Below are positions 23,654-34,959 of a DNA stretch of 64,000 nt, one piece after another; positions within the stretch are counted from its first letter, which is position 1, and each line of letters starts with the position of its first letter. The notes under the pieces are model-generated. The model worked only from the letters and a program-made list of their open reading frames with translations. It searched no databases and was not told where the DNA came from. The stretch comes from Adiantum capillus-veneris. Its lineage: Eukaryota > Streptophyta > Polypodiopsida > Polypodiales > Pteridaceae. The position numbers were made by a program, and so were the translations under genes. Location: positions 65,244,248-65,308,247 of the forward strand of contig CM043944.1 of the NCBI GenBank assembly GCA_014529385.2. The letters are read 5' to 3'.

Positions 23654-23655
23654 CA
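22982..23655. repeat. Compound dinucleotide microsatellites, partly in inverted order
   Basis: There are GA and GT runs at about 22984-23065, a long (TG)n followed by (AG)n at about 23236-23310, a short GT run at 23371-23387, and (CT)n followed by (CA)n at about 23573-23652. The last block is the reverse complement of the second, so the two could pair across about 260 bp. Open frames through these runs translate to Ser-Leu and Thr-His repeats and are not genes. Confidence 0.92.
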
Positions 23656-23660
23656 TAGCT

Positions 23661-24290
23661 TGCTCACGTGTTAGAGGAGCGAACAGCTTTTCACTCATGA
23701 CTTACAGGATGGAGCCAAGTCTTGAACCCAGATCGGTCAATACTTTTATTACAACACTCTCTGGATGTAGCATGTCATGTGCTAAGACCATATTAGGTAA
23801 AGTGGGAAAATCCCAATTCCCAGGTTGGACAACTTTCAATATATCATGTATAAAATATAGAGATTTTGTCAAAAATTTGAGTTTTCTTAAGGTCTCATTC
23901 CACTTTATGCACATACAATACACAATGAAAACAACTAAAATATCATGGTTTCAATCAATTGGATTATTAGGAGAGGAGTATATTGCATCCATTATCGTTG
24001 TCTATGTTCTACTGTCCTACCTACAACTTATCTCAACATGGAGAGCTTGGTTTCTAGGTCCACCACTTGTCCAAGTTAATGTAAAAGTGACTCAAGGTTC
24101 ACAACTTGTGAAAGCAAGGATCCATTGAGGAATACAATCCACTTGGCTATTTTTCCTTAATTTATTGCATGTGACATTTAAGCAAGGTCCACTTCTAATC
24201 TATAACTTCTTAATTTGAGGCATGGGGCATACATAAAATATGTAGCATATGCTCTATTGCCTCATAGGAAGGTTGGTTTCAAGGTGCACT
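23661..24290. other. Non-coding stretch before the repeat array
   Basis: No gene is recognised. One copy of the array core in the CCACCACTTGTCCAAG orientation occurs near 24060-24080, opposite to the array that starts further right. The open frame through 23697-24128 resembles no family and contains this repeat. Confidence 0.5.
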
Positions 24291-25790
24291 TATCCATGCT
24301 AGCCTATCTTGGAGAAATGATGGAGCTTGCTTCTCTCCTTGTTTCAATGGAGACTAGCTTGGACAAGTGGTGGACCTTTGCTTCTCTCTATGTTTCAATA
24401 GAGTTAGCTTGGACAAGTGGTGATCTTGGAACAAAACCCCCATGTAAAACATATCATGGGTATTCCAAGTGATTAGAAAGATTACCATTTAAGATATAAC
24501 CTTATAGGTTGGACAACTAGATCTTGGCTTGGAGAAATGGTGGACCTTTGATTCTCTCCATGTTTCAATGGAGTCTATCTTGGAGAAATGGTGGAGCTTG
24601 CTTCTGTCCATGTTTCAATGGAGCCTAGCTTGAACAGTTGGTGGACCTTTGCTTCTCTCTATGTTTCAATAGAGTTAGCTTAGACACGTGGTGGATCTTC
24701 AAAATAAACCAACTACTATCAATGTTGCCTAGCTTGGACAAGTGGTGGAGTGTTTCTCTACTCCATGTTTCAATGGATCTTAGCTTGGATAAGTGTTGGA
24801 CCTTAAAACAAAAACCCCATGTACAACATAGAATGGATTTTCTAGATTTCAATGGAGTCTAGATCTAACAAATGGTGGAGCTTGTCTTCATCCATGTTTC
24901 AATGAAACTAGCTTGGACAAGTGGTGGACCTTGTAACAAACCCTCCCATGTACAACATATCATTGGTTTTCTAAGTGATGGGAAGGAATACCATTCAAGA
25001 TATAAACTTATAGCTTGGATAAGTAGTTGACTTTAAAACCAAATTCATCATAATACAATGAAATACAGGTCAGCCAATTCCTAAATCTTGAGACCAAACC
25101 TCCCATGATATTAGAGATAATATATTGGATAAGTGGTGGACCTTCTATTATTTTCCCATGCCTAGTTTAGACAACCGGTACACTTCGCAGCTATAAAGGT
25201 TGGACGAGTTGTGGAGCCTTGTTTCTATCCATGTTTTAATGGATCCTAGCTTGGACAAGTGGTGGACCTTGGAAAAAAGCTTCCATGTACAACATATATG
25301 AGGTTTTCTATGTTTTAATGGAACCTATCTTGGACAAATGGTGAAGCTTTCTTCTCTCCATGTTGATTTTGGAACTACCTTAGACAAGTGGTGGAGCTTT
25401 TCTTTTCTACTCTTCATAATACAATGAAGTATATGTTGGTTACATGGTGAATCTTAAGGCCAAACCTCCCATTTTACTAGAGATGATAGGTTGGACAAGT
25501 GGATCAACCTTCTATCATTTCTCCATGACTATATTGGACAATTAGTAGACATAACATCTCTCTATGTTGTCTAGAGATGAGCTTGGACAAGTGATGGACC
25601 CTACTTCTCTCTTCCCTTGGTTTACTAGTTTGAAGACTCAGTATATATACTTTCTTAGATCTAGCTTGAACAAGTGGTGGACCTTGCATCCACAATCTTA
25701 ATTCAGTACAAAAAAGTATATGAAAAAATAACATAGGAATCTTGGTTTGAAGGTCAAGCAATTAGGTTCCAAATGCACATAATAATATAT
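24290..25790 (+). repeat. Degenerate tandem array, TTGGACAAGTGGTGGACC orientation (F1)
   Basis: The core AGCTTGGACAAGTGGTGGAC recurs every 50-100 bp, alternating with 'CTCTCCATGTTTCAATGGAG' or 'CTCTATGTTTCAATAGAG' modules (for example 24556-24573 and 24657-24674). These modules are perfect 6-bp-stem hairpins. Copies are diverged and irregularly spaced, and no long protein frame is conserved. Confidence 0.85.
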
Positions 25791-26426
25791 TTTTCACCCA
25801 TATTAAAAGAAAGTTAAATATGTTATTACCAAATTGACAAAGGTAACGTCCAAGAATTATATCTTTCCATCTTGTCAGATCTAAATCTTCATCAAGGCGA
25901 CATGCATGCATACATCAACTTTCAAGCCATTCAAGAATACATGTACTTAGATTCCATAGTTTTGTTTTCAAAGTCTTTTAGGTTCTAAAACTCTTTCACA
26001 TAAAGTATGTAATGACAAAATTCTTGAAGCAAACATTTGTGCCCAAGAAAAAGATCCCTCACATATTTAAAGTCCATGAATTCTCTGATCCACACTTACA
26101 AGTTTTATTTTGACATCAAACATCAATTCTTTCATAGTTCCAAATAAATGCAACCTCGATATGAATTGACAAAAAATGAATTTCTTTTACTATATGACCC
26201 AACATAGGCCCCAATCAAATAAAAAATGAGTCCCCAAAAATTTGGGTGCACTCTAGCAATACATCAGAGTCCCCTTACAATAGGATGCACTTAGAGTAGG
26301 GTGCACTCCATTCAAGTGTTCATAAAATTGACACACCTTTTTTTTAAAAAAAAAGACTGTATCAAATTATACAAATGTTGAAAGATACACACTAGAATAA
26401 AAAAAACATCTTATAGCCATATTTAT
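25791..26426. other. AT-rich spacer, no gene seen
   Basis: AT-rich sequence with no repeat core and no convincing frame. It is the 3' flank of the minus-strand FCP1-like exon, so it may include that gene's 3' UTR. Confidence 0.45.
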
Positions 26427-27202
26427 TCAATGCTTTCGTGTTGACAAGTACACACCAAGGACATAATTTGTCTCAGAATCACTATACTGATTTACAATTG
26501 TGTTGTATGTATAGACTCTCTTATCTCTTGCATACAACCATCCTACCAACCATGGAATTATGGTTCTCTGCAAGAAGTTTTGAAGTTGCTCGGAAGTTTG
26601 CCTCCACATCTTTGGAAATATAAGATATGTCCCTGGCATGTTCCACATCACCCTATATGGAGTGTCATCAAAAATTAAGGTATTGTTTGCATCCAAATCC
26701 TCAAATATCTTCCAAATATCACTCAGATTTTTGTGATAAACCCTTGTAAATCCTAACATGATATTTGGATTTTGGCAATTTTTGTTACTCATAAACACCT
26801 TGAACTTGGTATACTGCTCAGGAAAACACTTTTGTGTGATGCGTTGCACCCTTGTTAAGTTATAGCAACTCCATATCCATAGCTCAAAGTATTCAGCACA
26901 AAAATCCAAAAAACTTTGTGCATCTGGTCGCACCACATGATAAACTTCATCTTTGTCCTCCACAAGTCGCATGTGTTGAGCCCAAGATGGCATAGAATCT
27001 CCATGTTTCATTTCAACTGTCTTGAGAAGTAACCCCTCTAGATCCAAGATAAGTACTCTTTTGATGTCCTTGAAAGCAAGTGGTAGGTGATAAGGAGGTG
27101 ATTCATTCCTTGGACAAGGTCTTGGAGGAGGTTGGATGGGTAATTCAATAGTTTTCTTCAATTTATGCCAGCATATAGCCAATCCATTTTTCTGTAATGG
27201 TT
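26427..27202 (-). CDS. NIF/FCP1-like (HAD phosphatase fold) protein, terminal exon
   Basis: The exon opens at 27202 after a strong 3' splice site (TTCTTTAATTTCAG) and reads PLQKNGLAICWHKLKK to a stop at 26427. I see the HAD motif I position in RVLILDLEGLLLKT (about residues 40-55 of the exon), then VVRPDAQSFLDFCAEYFELWIWSCYN (motif II region, Ser present) and TLIFDDTPYRVMWN (motif III, Asp-Asp present). This order is that of the NIF/FCP1 domain, known from Ser phosphatases such as those acting on the RNA polymerase II tail. The second catalytic Asp of DxD is Glu here, so activity is uncertain. No frameshift is visible. Upstream exons were not identified; the region to the right is array DNA, presumably intron. 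Confidence 0.7.
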
Positions 27203-27550
27203 CTGAAATTAAAGAACAAGAACACTTAATGCAAACTCAACAATAGACATGAGTTTTAAATTGTCTACCCTAAGGTTTAATTAGATACCAAAATCCATCT
27301 ATGATCTACTCATTAATAGAAAGAAAGTCAAATTAAAATCCTGACTCTTTTTTATGCTACACTCTCTCTTAGTCTCAATACCATGGAGTTCAACTAAACT
27401 TAAGTCAACTAATAACTACTACTTGTTGTTAAAGGTATTCTTGAAGTGTATAAGGCTTAACCAATGCTCTAGTGTAGAATGGGTATTTAGGTCTCAAGGT
27501 CTACCACTTATCCAAGCAAAGATCCATTTAGATATGGAAACCCAATTTTT
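27203..27550. other. Probable intron flank of the FCP1-like exon
   Basis: AT-rich DNA carrying the pyrimidine tract and AG (27203-27204 on the minus strand) of the splice acceptor, then sequence grading into the repeat array. One reversed core copy (CTACCACTTATCCAAGC) lies near 27490. Confidence 0.5.
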
Positions 27551-30500
27551 CTTAATATAATGATATAGAGTGGACAAGTGGTGAATTCTGAGACCAAGCC
27601 ACTCATGCTACTAGGGATAATAGGTTGGACAAGTGGTGGACCTTGAATGTAAACCCCCCATGTACAAAGTATCAGGGGTTTTGGGTATTTCAATGGACTC
27701 TAGCATCTTGGAAACATGGTGGAGCTTACTTCTCTCCATGTTTCAATGGAGTCTATCTTGGATAAATGGTGGAGCATCATTCTCTCCATGTTTCAATGGA
27801 GCCTACCTTGGACAAGTGGTGCACGTTTGTTTCTCTCTATGTTTGAACAGATTTAGCTTAGACAAGTGGTGGACCTTGGAACAAAATCCCCATGTAAAAC
27901 ATATCATGGACATTACAAGTGGTGAGAAAAAATACCATTCAATATATAACCTTATAGGTTGGAAAAGTGGTGGACCTTAACACCCAATTATTATTAATAT
28001 AATGACATAGAGTGGACAAGTGGTGAATCTTGCGACCAAACCTACTAGGAAAAGTACGTTGGACAAGTGGTGGACCTTGAATGCAAACCCCCCATGTACA
28101 AAATATTACTCATGCTACTAGGAATAATTTGGTATTAAGGTCCATGTTTCAATGGAGCCTAGCTTGGAAAAGTGGTGGACCTTTGTTTCTTTCTATGTTT
28201 CAATAGAATTTGCTTGGACAAGTGGTGAACCTTGGAACAAAACCCCCATGTAAAGCATGTCATGGGCATTACAAGTGGTGAGAAAAAATACCATTCAAGG
28301 TATAACCTTATAGGCTGGACAAGTGGTGGACCTTAGCACCCAATTCCTCTTATTATAATGACATATAGTGGAAAAGTGGTGAATTGTGAGACCAAAGCTA
28401 CTAGGGATAATAGGTTGGAGAAATGGTTGACCTTGAATGTAAATCACCCATGTACAAAATATCATGGGTTTTGCGTATTTCAATGGAGCCTAGCATCTTG
28501 GAGACATGGTGGAACTTACTTCTCTCCATGTTTTAATGGAGCCTATCTAGGAGAAATGGTGGAGGTTCCTTCTCTCCATGTTTCAATGGAGCTTAGCTTG
28601 GACAAGTCGTGGACCTTTGTTTCTCTCTATGTTTGAATATGGTTAGCTTGGACAAGTGGTGGATCTTGGAATGAAACTCCCATGTTAAACATATCATGGG
28701 CATTTCAAGTGGCGAGAAAGGATACCATTTAAGATATAACCTTATAGGTTGGACAAGTGGTGGACCTTAACACAATATAATGACATAGAGTGTACAAGTG
28801 GTGAATCTTGAAACCAAACCACTCATGCAACTAGGGATAATAGGTTAAACAAGTGGTGGGCCTTGAAATAAAACCCCCTAGAGTGTTTCAATGGAGCCTA
28901 GCTTGGAAACATGGTAAAGCTTGCTTCTCTCCATGTTTCAATGCAACCTATCTTGGATAAATGGTGCAGCATCATTCTCTCCATGTTTCAATGGAGCCTA
29001 GCTTGGACAAGTGGTGGACCTTTGTTTCTCTCTATGTTTGAATAGAGTTATCTTGGAAAAGTGGTGGACCTTGGAACAAAAACCCCATGTAAAACATATC
29101 ATGGGCATTAAAGTGGTGAGAAAAAATACCATTCAATATATAACCTTATAGGTTGGACAAGTGGTGGACCTTGAATGTAACACCCAATTATTCTTAATAT
29201 AATGACATAGAGTGGATAAGTGGTGAAATTGGGACCAAACCTACTAGGGAAATAGGTTGGACAAGTGGTGGACCTTGAATGTAAACGCCCATGTACAAAA
29301 TATCACTCATGCTACTAGAAATAATTTGGTATTAAGTCCATGTTTCAATGCAGCCTAGCTTGGAAAAGTGGTGGACCTTTGTTTCTCTCTATGTTTCAAT
29401 AGATTTATCTTGGACAAGTGGTGTACCTTGGAACAAAACCCCCATGTAAATCATGTCATGGGCATTACAAGTGGTGAGAAAAAATACCATTCAAGCTATA
29501 ACATTATAGGTTGGACAAGTGGTGGACCTTAACACCTAATTCCTCTAAATATAATGACAAGAGTGGACAAGTGGTGAATCATGAGACCAAACCACCAGGG
29601 ATATAGGTTGGACAAGTGGTGAACCTTGAATGTAAACCCCCCATGTACAAAAATTTATGGGTATTGGGTATTCAATGGAGCCTAGCAACTGGAGGCATGG
29701 TGGAGCTTACATTCTCTCCATGTTTCAATGAATGTAAACCCCCCATGTACAAAAAATTATGGGTATTGGGTATTTCAATGGAGCCTAGCAACTTGGAGGC
29801 ATGGTGGAGCTTATTTCTCTCCATGTTTCAATGAAGCCTATCTAGGAGAAACAGTGGAGGTTCCTTCTCTCCATGTTTCAATGAGCCTAGCTTGGACAAG
29901 TGGTGGACGAATGTAAACCCCTCATGTACAAAATTATGGGTTTAGGGTATTTCAATGGAGCCTAGCTTGAGACATGGTGGAGATTTCTTCTCTCAATGTT
30001 TCAATGAACCTATCTTGGAGAAATGGTGATCATCCTTCTCTCCATGTTTCAATGGAGCCTATCTTGGACAAGTGGTGGACCTTTGCTTCTCTCTATGTTT
30101 TAATGGAGTTAGCTTGGACAAGTGGTGGGTCTTGGAACAAAACCCCTTTGTAAAACATAGCATGGACATTACAAGTGATGAGAAAAATATCATTCAAGAT
30201 ATAACCTTATAGGTTGGAAAAGTGGTGATGGACCTTGACAAGTGGTGAAGGATACCATTTAAGATATACCCTTATAGGTTGGACAAGTGGTGGACCTTAA
30301 CACCCCAGTTATTCTTAATATAATGACATAGAGTGGATAAGTGGTGAATCTTAAGACCAAATCACTCATGCTACTAGGTATAATACGTTAGAAGAAGTGG
30401 TAGACCTTGAATGTAAACACCCCATGTACAAAATATCATGGTTTTAGGGTGTTTCAATGGAGCCTAGAATCTCGGAGACATGGTAGATCTTGATTCTTTC

Positions 30501-31260
30501 CATGTTTGAATGGCACCTATCTTGAAAAATGATGGAGGTTACTTCTCTCCATACTTCAACGGAGCCTAGCTTTGACAAGTGGTGAACCTTTGCTTCTCTC
30601 TCTATGTTTGAATAGAGTTAGCTTGGACAAGTGGTGGACCTTTGCTTCTCTCTATGTTTGAATAGAGTTAGCTTGGACAAGTGGTGGACCTTGGAATGAA
30701 ACCCCCGTGTAAAACATATCATGGGCATTTCAAGTGGTGAGAAAGGATACCATTTAAGATATAACCTTATAGGTTGGACAAGTGGTGGACCTTAATACAT
30801 AGTTCTTCTTAATATAATGACATAGAGTGTACAAGTGGTGTATCTTGAGACCAAACCACTCGTGCTACTAGGGATCCTAGCTTGGACAAGTGGTGGACCT
30901 TGGAAAAAGTCCCCCTATACAACATAGATGAGTTTTTTCATGTTTTAATGGAAGAGAGATTCGACACAAATGGTGGAGCTTGCTTATCTCCATGTGGATT
31001 TTAGAACTAGCTTGGACAAGTGGTGGAGCTTTGCTTTTTTACTCTTCATAATACAATGATGTATAGGTTGGTTACATGGTGAATCTTAAGGCCAAACCTC
31101 CCATCTTACTAGAGATGATAGGTTGGACAAGTGGTCAACCTTCTATCATTTCTCCATGCCTATAATTAGACAATTAGTAGAACTAGCATCTTTCTATGTT
31201 GTCTAGAGCTGAGCTTGGACAAGTAGTGGACCTTGCTACTCTCTTCCCTTTGATTATTAG
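27550..31260 (+). repeat. Degenerate tandem array, TTGGACAAGTGGTGGACC orientation (F2)
   Basis: This is the same family as F1, with longer repeating blocks in which the order is: GGACAAGTGGTGGACCTTGA, then AATGTAAACCCCCCATGTAC, then the hairpin modules, then GGAACAAAACCCCCATGTAA, then AGATATAACCTTATAGGTTG. Blocks of about 450 bp can be followed through 27600-30900 but with many deletions and partial duplications. The tail (30880-31260) matches the end of F1 (25240-25650), so the whole F1 end was duplicated. Confidence 0.85.
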
Positions 31261-32018
31261 TTTGAAGACTCATTATATATACTTGCTTAGATCTATATAA
31301 TTACTCATTAGTTAGGTTACAAGTGGGTATGTAATTTGTTAGCCTCAAGGACTTTGAATATTGAATAGTAAGAAAGTCAAGTGCTGGTTTGAAGATCTTT
31401 TGCTTATCTAAACTAGACTCTAACTCAATAATAAGTTTCATAATTCCACGAATTGTCCTATCTAGGCTCCAAAAGAGTCTTAATTGGTTTGTGCTAGATT
31501 ATAACTTCCTTGATGGGGTAGAATCCTAGAAAAATGAGGCACTATAAGTTTTACCTTAGCTCAAATGGATTTTTCACTTAAACTCGACTGCAATTTGGCT
31601 ATCTAGTCTTTGTCTCGATGGAGTTTAACACTAGATACATAGTAGTGATATTTAAGCTTCATGTCTCTTCACTTGATCGAGATATGAGACCATACTTTCA
31701 AGGTCACCACTTTCTTACCTAAAGACCAATGTGAGACATGGGAGCAAGAAAGCCATCCGATATTGTTTTAAGGACTATTACATAGGCAATCAATAACTTA
31801 AGTAAAGCAAAAGACTTGGATCTTTCACAATTAATAACTTAAGTAAAGCCAAAAAGACTTGGATCTTTGACAGTTTTTTTCAAACTAAAAAAGCACAATC
31901 TCATGCTAACAAAACTATAAATCACAATTGAAAGGTTTGAACAAGAAAAAGATCAACAATCTTAATAAGAAGGATACTTTTCATTTCATTTGATGATTAC
32001 AAACTAAAATAAAGTCTC
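31261..32018. other. Spacer without recognised features
   Basis: AT-rich, no array core after about 31240. A stutter AATAACTTAAGTAAAGC...AAAAGACTTGGATCTTT occurs twice near 31790-31870. I see no gene; it may be intron or 3' flank of minus-strand exons on the right. Confidence 0.45.
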
Positions 32019-32126
32019 TCAAGAAATTGATAAACAAAAAATGTAGGTGACTGCTTCATTATTTTGAGCAAAAATATCAAAATCTCTATTGATTGAGCTC
32101 CATCTAGTAGTATCCTTTGTAAGATC
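32019..32126 (-). CDS. Possible small terminal exon, unknown product
   Basis: A strong acceptor (TTTATTCCTTCTTGCAG ending at 32127) is followed by an open frame DLTKDTTRWSSINRDFDIFA and then to a stop at 32019. It lies downstream of the second FCP1-like region on the same strand and could be its last exon. No family is recognised, and support is only the splice-site quality and position. Confidence 0.35.
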   Translation of the reverse strand, partial: DLTKDTTRWSSINRDFDIFAQNNEAVTYIFCLSIS

Positions 32127-32133
32127 CTGCAAG

Positions 32134-32445
32134 AAGGAATAAAAAGAAAGATTTGTTAGATACCATGCACATGAGTGTTCAAGCATGTGTATCAAGAATA
32201 TATGACATGTCACTAGTACCTTAGGGTTGCTTTCTATCCAGCCTTAGAAGATTGTTCTCAGCTTTCACCTTATTTATATAAGCCTTTGCAAGGAATAAAA
32301 AGAAAGATTTGTTAGATACCATGCACATGAGTGTTCAAGCATGTGTATCAAGAATATATGACATGTCACTAGTACCTTAGGGTTGCTTTCTATCCAGCTT
32401 AGAAGATTGTTCTCAGCTTTCACCTTATTTATATAAGCCTTTGCT
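32134..32445 (+). repeat. 156-bp tandem duplication
   Basis: The segment starting AAGGAATAAAAAGAAAGATT at 32134 is repeated from 32290 almost without change (CCAGCCTTAG against CCAGCTTAG is a one-base difference). The left edge is about 8 bp from the predicted splice acceptor at 32127, so the duplication copies the polypyrimidine tract of that acceptor. Confidence 0.9.
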
Positions 32446-32698
32446 GTGGTTGCCTCAAAACTCCTTTTGTGTTACAACCCAATTGCCTAGCTAAAGTGGT
32501 CAAATTGTGACGCCTTCATGCTTTCAATGGGTGTACGCTCCTTTGCCAAAGATCTCTTGTATTTGGGCTCTTCTCATTTCATTGCGGTGGCTTGTGTCAC
32601 TTGCATCTTCAATGATAGTTTCATCTCTGTCACCTTTTGCTGAGGTGGTATTCTTCTTGTAAAGAACACCTTAGCTGACCAAACATCTTTTTTTTGCT
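32446..32698. other. Short spacer, probable 3' flank of the FCP1-like pseudogene
   Basis: No repeat core and no convincing frame. It follows the stop of the minus-strand FCP1-like region and may contain its 3' UTR. Confidence 0.4.
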
Positions 32699-33580
32699 TC
32701 AATACTCCATGATTTGTTTGTATTCACTATCATTTGTCACTATAGGTTGTCCATAACGATTAGAAGCAATTAAATCACGCACATCCCTTCTCTCATCAAG
32801 CTGAATCAAGTATGGCAGTAGCTCCTCCAAGAGCATATTGTCAACCATCTTCTCAGCATCAAATTGTGGTGGAAAAATGCAATTGTTTGCTGGTGAAATA
32901 CATCCCTTGTAAGGAGAGTCATCAATAAGCACTGTTCTTTGTGGATCACATTCAAACCCCATGGCAATTTTGGCTAGAGGCTTGAACATTGCCTCAACGT
33001 TTGGAATTGTCGGGTCTAAACAATTTTTGAGTTTGAGCGGTGTAGCAAACATCTTGCGACCAAATTGCAAAGAAAGGCAATGTATCCTCAGCTAAGTTGT
33101 TTAGTGCTGCAAGGATTATTGATACACATTATTCCTAGTAGCTGTCGACCAAATTGCAACATTAAACCTTGTAAAATAGTCTTCAAGAATTGGATGCAAC
33201 CTGGCCTGAGTATAATATATCTTTTTGAATCCATTTGCACTGAGTTGTGGTATGAGGATGGTTGAGGGGAACGTTTCAACAATAGACCATTTAAATCCAA
33301 TATAATTGTAAGCATGGATTTCTTCAACATCTACGCTACATGACGTAGTACCAATTGGCAATAGCTCGTGAGTGGACTTTTCAGTCTCTTTGATGTATGT
33401 TGCATTTTTGAAGCATCGATTTCTTGGTTCTCATTATTGGAAGCTTGCTCAAGTTGCACAACACTAGACTCTAGTATAGAAATATCATCCATCTTGGGCA
33501 CTTTAGCAACCATAGAATCTATGGATTCTATAGTTGTTGACTGAGAACCATAGGAGCATTATCCATCCCAGTTTGTGAAT
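32699..33580 (-). pseudogene. Second NIF/FCP1-like (HAD phosphatase fold) gene, frame-broken
   Basis: An acceptor TGTTTTCTTAG (ending at 33581) opens the region. The NIF/FCP1 order is present but spread over several frames: TIILDLNGLLLK (motif I, about 33300), RPGCIQFLK, then NVAIWSTATRN (motif II region), ALNNLAEDTLPFFAIWSQD in a third frame, and RTVLIDDSPYKGCISPANN (motif III) in the frame ending at 32699. The signature DLNGLL, with Asn for the second Asp, is one I recall from a plant family of NIF-domain proteins. At least three single-base frame changes in 600 bp mean either a pseudogene or indel errors. Its relation to the first copy (26427-27202) is distant. Confidence 0.65.
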
Positions 33581-34226
33581 CTAAGAAAACACACAACCAA
33601 AATGGTATCTCAAAACCACTAGAATTTTATTCACCATATTTAATGTAGAACTCCTAGTAAGAAATTTATTTAAGGTAAAGTCGTTGTTAGATCCTTGCAA
33701 CCATTTTCAGCATTCGTACACCAACACCACTTGTCTAAAATACAATCTACTAACTCAACATTTTCCATCCTACACTTTATTAAAGATGAGTACTTAAAGT
33801 GAAAACTAAAAGCCACCCTTGTTGAGGAAACATGGATACAAGGTCCACCAAATGTCCAACCTAGACTACAAGAAAAATTAAGTAGAGATTTGGCTTAGAT
33901 TTGGATTCAAAGGCCACCACTTATTCAAGTAAGATAACTCACTTGTTTAAGACAGTAATGTTTGAAGCCCACCACTTGTCCAACCTAGACATTGATTAAA
34001 TTTTGGTAAGATTTTATCACAAATCTAGAGTAGAAATCAAGATTTCTATGGGCCAAGGTAGTCAAATATGTTAGACAACACACAAAGCATAAGAGCACTC
34101 TAGATTCTCGTTGAGCATAAACTAAAACAATAATCAAATGTTATATTTTACTTGAGATTTCATCCATGAAAAATGAAAATGATGCATGTACTTGAGATTT
34201 CCATCCATGTACAATACTTTACAATG
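33581..34226. other. Spacer between minus-strand exons
   Basis: AT-rich, with isolated array-core copies in the ACCACTTGTCC orientation near 33850 and 33990. No gene is visible on either strand. It is the probable intron or intergenic region between the SET-domain and FCP1-like exons. Confidence 0.45.
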
Positions 34227-34779
34227 TCAAGTAAAGTTATAGTCAGCAAACAACTCTTCTCCTGCTTCAACTTGACAAAAGTCTCAATGCATACATGGCC
34301 ATATTCTTCTGACTTGATGTGTGAAGAGGTGCATTTATGCCAAGGTGGCAAATTTGGATCAAATGTATAGCGTACGTTGGGACAGACATTTGTACTGTGA
34401 GAACTATTTATATAGCCCGACACGTTTCCTTCTTCTACACAACCAATAATGTATGATTGATCTTCCTCTTCTTCTATGTTTGGATCCTCTAGAAGAGAAT
34501 ATTTATAAGCTCTTGGAAATATTTTGCATCTTTTTCCAGTCTTGAATCTATACTTATGCCCTCCATAGTTTAGAATAGTCAAACCACTTTCCAGGGTAGT
34601 ATGCACAAATAGCCCATAACCTGCTCCTTCAATACATGAAAGTCGCACTTCAAAATCCACACCGTTAATATGGAAAATTACATCTTTGGGAATAGGAAAT
34701 TTTGGTGTGTCCAAAAGGATCTTCATGCCAATCATAGTGTGAAATACATCTAGTTTTTATATCACTTAACTCTTTGTGT
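34227..34779 (-). pseudogene. SET-domain protein exon, with one or two frame breaks
   Basis: A good acceptor (TTTTCTTCTTTTTGCAG, ending at 34780) precedes the exon. From about 34720 the frame reads FPIPKDVIFHINGVDFEVRL, then the SET landmarks: EGAGYGLFVHTTLESG (GxG near the start), LNYGGHKYRF, and SGYINSSHSTNVCPNVRY, matching the NHxxxPN region. The last landmark, VEAGEELFADYN (GEEL..DY), is in the next frame, so one base is gained or lost near 34275; the stop is then at 34227. The 5' 40 bp of the exon also fit a different frame. SET proteins methylate lysines on histones and other proteins; which class this belongs to is unclear, and there is no visible post-SET cysteine cluster. Confidence 0.62.
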
Positions 34780-34959
34780 CTGCAAAAAGAAGAAAATATT
34801 ATGCATAAAATAATGACAATATCAAGAAAGATATCATTATTTTATAGTCAATAGGTCCATTGTATGGAAGACTTAGAGTGCCTTTTACATGGTGCCTCCA
34901 AGGTTTCCAAAAAAATAAAATCATTGGAAAAAAAAGGCCACTGTGTCTCCAATCTATTG

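Noticed and set aside
23109-23674. Open frames encoding Ser-Leu and Thr-His runs
   Set aside because: They are translations of dinucleotide microsatellites on either strand.
27633-29916. Frames with WWSLLLSMFQWS-like text in array F2
   Set aside because: They are translations of the repeat modules and do not persist across units.
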